Assembly (NCBI GenBank): GCA_012514835.1
Contig: JAAYZM010000162.1
Location: forward strand, 1-8,724
Reading direction: 5' to 3'
From: Actinomycetales bacterium
GTDB lineage: Bacteria > Actinomycetota > Actinomycetes > Actinomycetales > Cellulomonadaceae
Length of the DNA stretch: 8,724 nt
In this document: in pieces, positions 6,402-8,724 of the stretch
Numbering within the stretch: position 1 is the stretch's first letter
How the letters are laid out: each line of letters opens with the position of its first letter
Position numbers and translations under genes: made by a program
Notes under the pieces: generated by a model
Told to the model about the DNA's origin: nothing
Database searches by the model: none
The model's input: only the letters and a program-made list of their open reading frames with translations

Positions 6402-7532
6402 TCAGCTCGCGAACCTGATCGGGACCAGCAGGTACCGGTAGGAGCGGTCGTCGTCGCCCTCGGCCGTCTTCTGACCCGTGAACTCGACCGGCTTGTTCGG
6501 GTGCGTGAAGGAGAACCGCACGAAGGGGGAGTCGATCGCGGTGAGCCCGTCGAGGAGGTAGTGCGGGTTGAACGCCACGGTGATCTCCTCGCCCTCGAGC
6601 TTCGCCTCGATGGACTCCGAGGCCTGCGCGTCGTCACCCTGACCAGCGTCGAGAACCACCTGGCCCTCGGAGAACGCGAGCCGGATCGACGTGTTGCGCT
6701 CCGCGACGAGGGCCACGCGCTTGGCCGCGTCGATCAGCGCGTGGTTGTCCACCACGGCGTGGATGGGCGTCTCGTCCGGGAACAGGCGACGGACCGCGGG
6801 GTAGTCACCGTCCACGAGGAGCGACGTCGTGACCCGGCCACCGGACTCGAAGCCGATGAGGTCCACGCCGGAACCCGTCGAGAACGCGACAGTCACCTCG
6901 GGGGACGCACCGAGCGACTTCGCGACGTCGGACAAGGTCTTGGCCCGCACGAGAGCGGCCGTCGACACGTCCGGGCTCGCCGGACGCCAGTCCAGCTCAC
7001 GCAGCGCGAGGCGGTACCGGTCCGTGGCGAGCATCGTGACCTTCTCGCCCTCGATCTCGACGCGCACGCCCGTGAGGAGGGGAAGCGTGTCGTCACGCGA
7101 CGCGGCGACGGTCACCTGGGCCACGGCCTTCGCGAGCTCGTCGCCGTCGAACACGCCCGCGGCATCCGGCATCGCGGGAAGAGCGGGGTACTCCTCGACG
7201 GGCATGGTCAGCAACGTGAAACGGCTCGAACCACACGTGACCACCACCTTGGTGCCGTCGAGCGTGACATCCACGGGCTTGGCGGGCAGCGCACGAGAGA
7301 TCTCCGCGAGGAGCCGACCCGAGACGAGCACGGTGCCAGGTTCTGTGACCTCCGCGGCGATCTGCGACCTTGCCGAGACCTCGTAGTCAAAGCTCGCGAG
7401 GTGCAGCACGCCGGCGGGGTCCGCCTCGATGCGTACCCCGGCCAGGACAGGTGCTGCGGGGCGCGTCGGCAGAGTGCGCGCAGTCCAGGTGACGGCTTCG
7501 GCGAGCACATCGCGCTCGACTCGGAACTTCAT
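6402..7532 (-). CDS. dnaN: DNA polymerase III beta subunit (sliding clamp)
   Basis: Ring-forming processivity clamp of 376 aa, acting as a homodimer that tethers DNA polymerases and many partners to DNA. Three clamp domains can be seen: about 1-122, 128-247 and 252-376. Diagnostic stretches are PLLTGVRVEIEGEKVTMLAT followed by DRYRLA (151-176), LLVDGDYPAVRRLFP (238-252), AFNPHYLLDGL (320-330) and the terminal YLLVPIR (367-373), which forms part of the partner-binding hydrophobic pocket; the usual form is YLLMPxR. The end is slightly extended with FAS. An acidic loop EGDDDRS precedes the last strand. The start ATG has an excellent AAGGAG (7545-7540) with 7 nt spacing, the strongest ribosome site of the block. 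It is the first gene downstream of the oriC spacer and probably heads the dnaN-gnd-recF-dciA transcript. Confidence 0.98.
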   Translation of the reverse strand: MKFRVERDVLAEAVTWTARTLPTRPAAPVLAGVRIEADPAGVLHLASFDYEVSARSQIAAEVTEPGTVLVSGRLLAEISRALPAKPVDVTLDGTKVVVTCGSSRFTLLTMPVEEYPALPAMPDAAGVFDGDELAKAVAQVTVAASRDDTLPLLTGVRVEIEGEKVTMLATDRYRLALRELDWRPASPDVSTAALVRAKTLSDVAKSLGASPEVTVAFSTGSGVDLIGFESGGRVTTSLLVDGDYPAVRRLFPDETPIHAVVDNHALIDAAKRVALVAERNTSIRLAFSEGQVVLDAGQGDDAQASESIEAKLEGEEITVAFNPHYLLDGLTAIDSPFVRFSFTHPNKPVEFTGQKTAEGDDDRSYRYLLVPIRFAS

Positions 7533-7667
7533 CCTTCAACTCCTTCGTCCCGCCGTCCGGGGGTCGATTCCGTGGGCACTGCAGCGAAGACTACGCGAGC
7601 CAGGGCTTGTGCGGCAGCGCCACCGCTCGGCGTTTGTGTGACTCGCTCGGATCGGTCTTCGCTGGTG

Positions 7668-7784
7668 TGTGGAATCTTCCCCTAGGTAAGACTCGTCATA
7701 GTCATCGCACTTGTGGGAACTGTGGACCGCGTGCGTTCGTGCAGGTGAGAACGACAAGTTTCGTGTGGACGCGGCTGTGGGCCG
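7668..7784 (-). promoter_or_regulatory. Left cluster of DnaA-box-like sites in oriC
   Basis: Five TGTGG-core 9-mers in minus-strand orientation start at 7668 (TGTGGAATC), 7712 (TGTGGGAAC), 7721 (TGTGGACCG), 7764 (TGTGGACGC) and 7776 (TGTGGGCCG). The 7721 and 7764 sites match the consensus at 7 of 9 positions and are 43 bp apart; the others are weaker. Individual sites are uncertain, but the shared orientation and density are informative. Confidence 0.6.
7671..7710. other. Relatively AT-rich segment, candidate unwinding element
   Basis: About half of these 40 bases are A or T, including TAAGACTCGTCATAGTCATC, against a much more GC-rich surrounding. It lies at the dnaN-side edge of the DnaA-box clusters, a plausible place for initial duplex opening. 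No AT-rich 13-mer repeats are visible, so this is only the best local candidate. Confidence 0.3.
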
Positions 7785-7833
7785 GCCTGGGCACGACGCC
7801 GAGACGTGGGGACGGCGCTGCACGCGCTCGCCG

Positions 7834-7907
7834 TCGTCCACGGATCTTGTCGTGGTGCTCCACACCGACACGCCGCTCGTCCACGGCTATCCACAGGGTT
7901 GTGCACA
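7834..7907 (+). promoter_or_regulatory. Right cluster of DnaA boxes in oriC
   Basis: Five plus-strand 9-mers start at 7834 (TCGTCCACG, 7/9), 7856 (TGCTCCACA, 7/9), 7877 (TCGTCCACG, 7/9), 7887 (CTATCCACA, 8/9) and 7899 (TTGTGCACA, 8/9). The first and third are identical and 43 bp apart, and so are the starts of the second and fifth, giving a two-unit pattern. This is the densest and strongest box group in the spacer and a likely core for DnaA assembly. Confidence 0.7.
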
Positions 7908-8018
7908 GGTGTGAGTATTCGTCCTACGGCTTGGTCAGGTCGAGGTTGAGACCTTGGGGGATTTGCCCGTTCTGTGGGCATCTGACCAGGCATGTCGCGC
8001 CTGCGCGTCCGACGGCGG

Positions 8019-8724
8019 TCAGCCGCGGTGCTGCTGCTTGATCCGGTTCGTGAGCTCCGCGACCTGGTTGTACACCGCGCGACGCTCACCGATCAGCTCG
8101 GAGATCTTGCGGTTCGCGTGCATCACCGTCGTGTGGTCGCGGCCACCGAACGCCTGACCGATCTTCGGCAAGGACATGTCCGTGAGCTCACGGCACAGAT
8201 ACATGGCGATCTGCCGGGCCGTCACCAGGACGCGGGACCTCGAGGAGCCACAGATGTCATCGATGGTCAGGCCGAAGTACGCGGCCGTCTGGGCGATGAT
8301 CGTCGCCGCCGTGATCTCGACCGCGTCGTCGTCCGTGATGAGGTCCTTGAGCACGATCTCCGCGAGCGACTGGTCCACCTGCTGGCGGTTGAGCTGTGCG
8401 AACGCCGTGACACGGATGAGGGCACCCTCGAGCTCACGGATGTTGGTCGAGATGCGCGAGGCGATGTAGCTCAGGACGTCGTCGGGCGCGGGGAGGTTGT
8501 CCGCCCCGGCCTTCTTGCGGAGGATCGCGATACGCGTCTCGAGGTCCGGCGGCTGGACGTCCGTGATGAGGCCCCACTCGAAGCGCGAGCGCATGCGGTC
8601 CTCGAAGCCGTTGAGCTGCTTGGGCGGCACGTCCGAGGTGATGACCACCTGCTTGTTCGCGTTGTGCAGGGTGTTGAACGTGTGGAAGAACTCCTCCATC
8701 GTCTGTTCCTTGCCCTGCAGGAAC
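8019..8724 (-). CDS. dnaA: Chromosomal replication initiator DnaA, C-terminal part (5' end beyond window)
   Basis: DnaA is the AAA+ ATPase that binds DnaA boxes at oriC, unwinds the duplex and recruits the replicative helicase. About 235 codons are visible. They begin just after the Walker B region with FLQGKEQTMEEFFHTFN, followed by sensor 1 (VVITSDVPP), the box VII arginine-finger region (FEDRMRSRFEWGL), the lid with sensor 2 (STNIRELEGALIRV) and domain IV with the helix-turn-helix. The DnaA signature GRDHTTVMHANRKI lies near the C-terminus and the protein ends NRIKQQHRG. The stop TGA is at 8021-8019. Walker A, domain I and the promoter lie beyond the right edge. All diagnostic residues in the visible part look intact. 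It is transcribed toward oriC and dnaN, as is usual. Confidence 0.98.
   Translation of the reverse strand, partial: FLQGKEQTMEEFFHTFNTLHNANKQVVITSDVPPKQLNGFEDRMRSRFEWGLITDVQPPDLETRIAILRKKAGADNLPAPDDVLSYIASRISTNIRELEGALIRVTAFAQLNRQQVDQSLAEIVLKDLITDDDAVEITAATIIAQTAAYFGLTIDDICGSSRSRVLVTARQIAMYLCRELTDMSLPKIGQAFGGRDHTTVMHANRKISELIGERRAVYNQVAELTNRIKQQHRG

Larger units (their letters stand above)
7533..8018. other. oriC: Probable chromosomal replication origin, oriC (dnaA-dnaN spacer)
   Basis: This 486-nt spacer between dnaA and dnaN contains no credible gene and is the standard actinobacterial position of oriC. It carries at least eight DnaA-box-like 9-mers matching the TTGTCCACA/TTATCCACA consensus at 6-8 of 9 positions. 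The best are CTATCCACA (7887) and TTGTGCACA (7899), both 8/9. The left group (7668-7784) points one way and the right group (7834-7907) the other. The promoter of dnaN must also lie here; TAGTCT at 7593-7588 (minus) is one weak -10 candidate, with no clear -35. I see no convincing intrinsic terminator after dnaA: the 5-bp stems near 7937-7954 and 7964-7980 lack a T-run. Confidence 0.85.

Noticed and set aside
3568..6441. Very long plus-strand open frame (957 codons) opposite dciA, recF and gnd
   Set aside because: It is antisense to three well-supported genes and begins within the gyrB leader. Its translation is rich in Arg, Gly, His and Val, with no recognisable domain: a typical shadow in high-GC DNA.
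7937..7980. Two small hairpins after dnaA (AGGTC/GACCT at 7937-7954 and TGCCC/GGGCA at 7964-7980) as an intrinsic terminator
   Set aside because: Stems are only 5 bp and neither is followed by a T-run on the minus strand, so I would not call a terminator.
7536..8089. Short open frames on both strands within the dnaA-dnaN spacer (for example 7607-8041 plus, 7536-7871 minus)
   Set aside because: They are Arg/Ser/Cys-rich, have no motifs, overlap the DnaA-box clusters and lack convincing ribosome sites. The spacer is better explained as oriC.

Overview
The window is a stretch of high-GC chromosome carrying the conserved origin-proximal gene block of an actinobacterium. Read on the minus strand from the right edge, the order is dnaA (partial) - oriC spacer - dnaN - gnd - recF - dciA (DUF721) - gyrB - gyrA (partial). 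All seven genes are on the minus strand. High GC, strong G/C preference at third codon positions, the insertion of a short 6-phosphogluconate dehydrogenase between dnaN and recF, and the actinobacterial style of the DciA and RecF proteins point to Actinomycetota. A Micrococcales member such as Cellulomonas or a relative is my best guess; it is an inference from protein flavour, not a measured match.

Layout: positions 1-1527 hold the first 509 codons of gyrA. gyrB follows at 1544-3559, 16 nt upstream of gyrA and presumably co-transcribed with it. A 187-nt spacer (3560-3746) separates gyrB from dciA and contains a good -10 hexamer, a 10-bp palindrome and a perfect consensus DnaA box, so gyrB-gyrA probably has its own, possibly DnaA-sensitive, promoter. 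dciA (3747-4310) overlaps the end of recF (4300-5496) by 11 nt. recF starts 3 nt after gnd (5500-6396), and gnd starts 5 nt after dnaN (6402-7532), so dnaN-gnd-recF-dciA looks like one translationally coupled operon. The 486-nt gap 7533-8018 has no credible gene. It holds a cluster of DnaA-box-like 9-mers whose orientation flips in the middle, and is best read as oriC. The 3' part of dnaA (8019-8724) covers the end of the AAA+ domain and the DNA-binding domain.

The genes cooperate in chromosome replication: DnaA opens oriC, DciA is the probable helicase operator for DnaB, DnaN is the sliding clamp, RecF acts in gap repair and fork restart, and GyrA/GyrB remove positive supercoils. Gnd is a metabolic passenger (pentose-phosphate or NAD(P)H metabolism) that is common at this locus in actinobacteria.

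I looked for an undescribed system and did not find one. There is no mobile element, CRISPR, tRNA, rRNA or accessory gene. The points worth a second look are small-scale: the 43-bp spacing and orientation switch of DnaA boxes in oriC, the perfect DnaA box at the gyrB promoter, the glycine at the quinolone-determining position of GyrA, and the mixed cofactor signature in Gnd.
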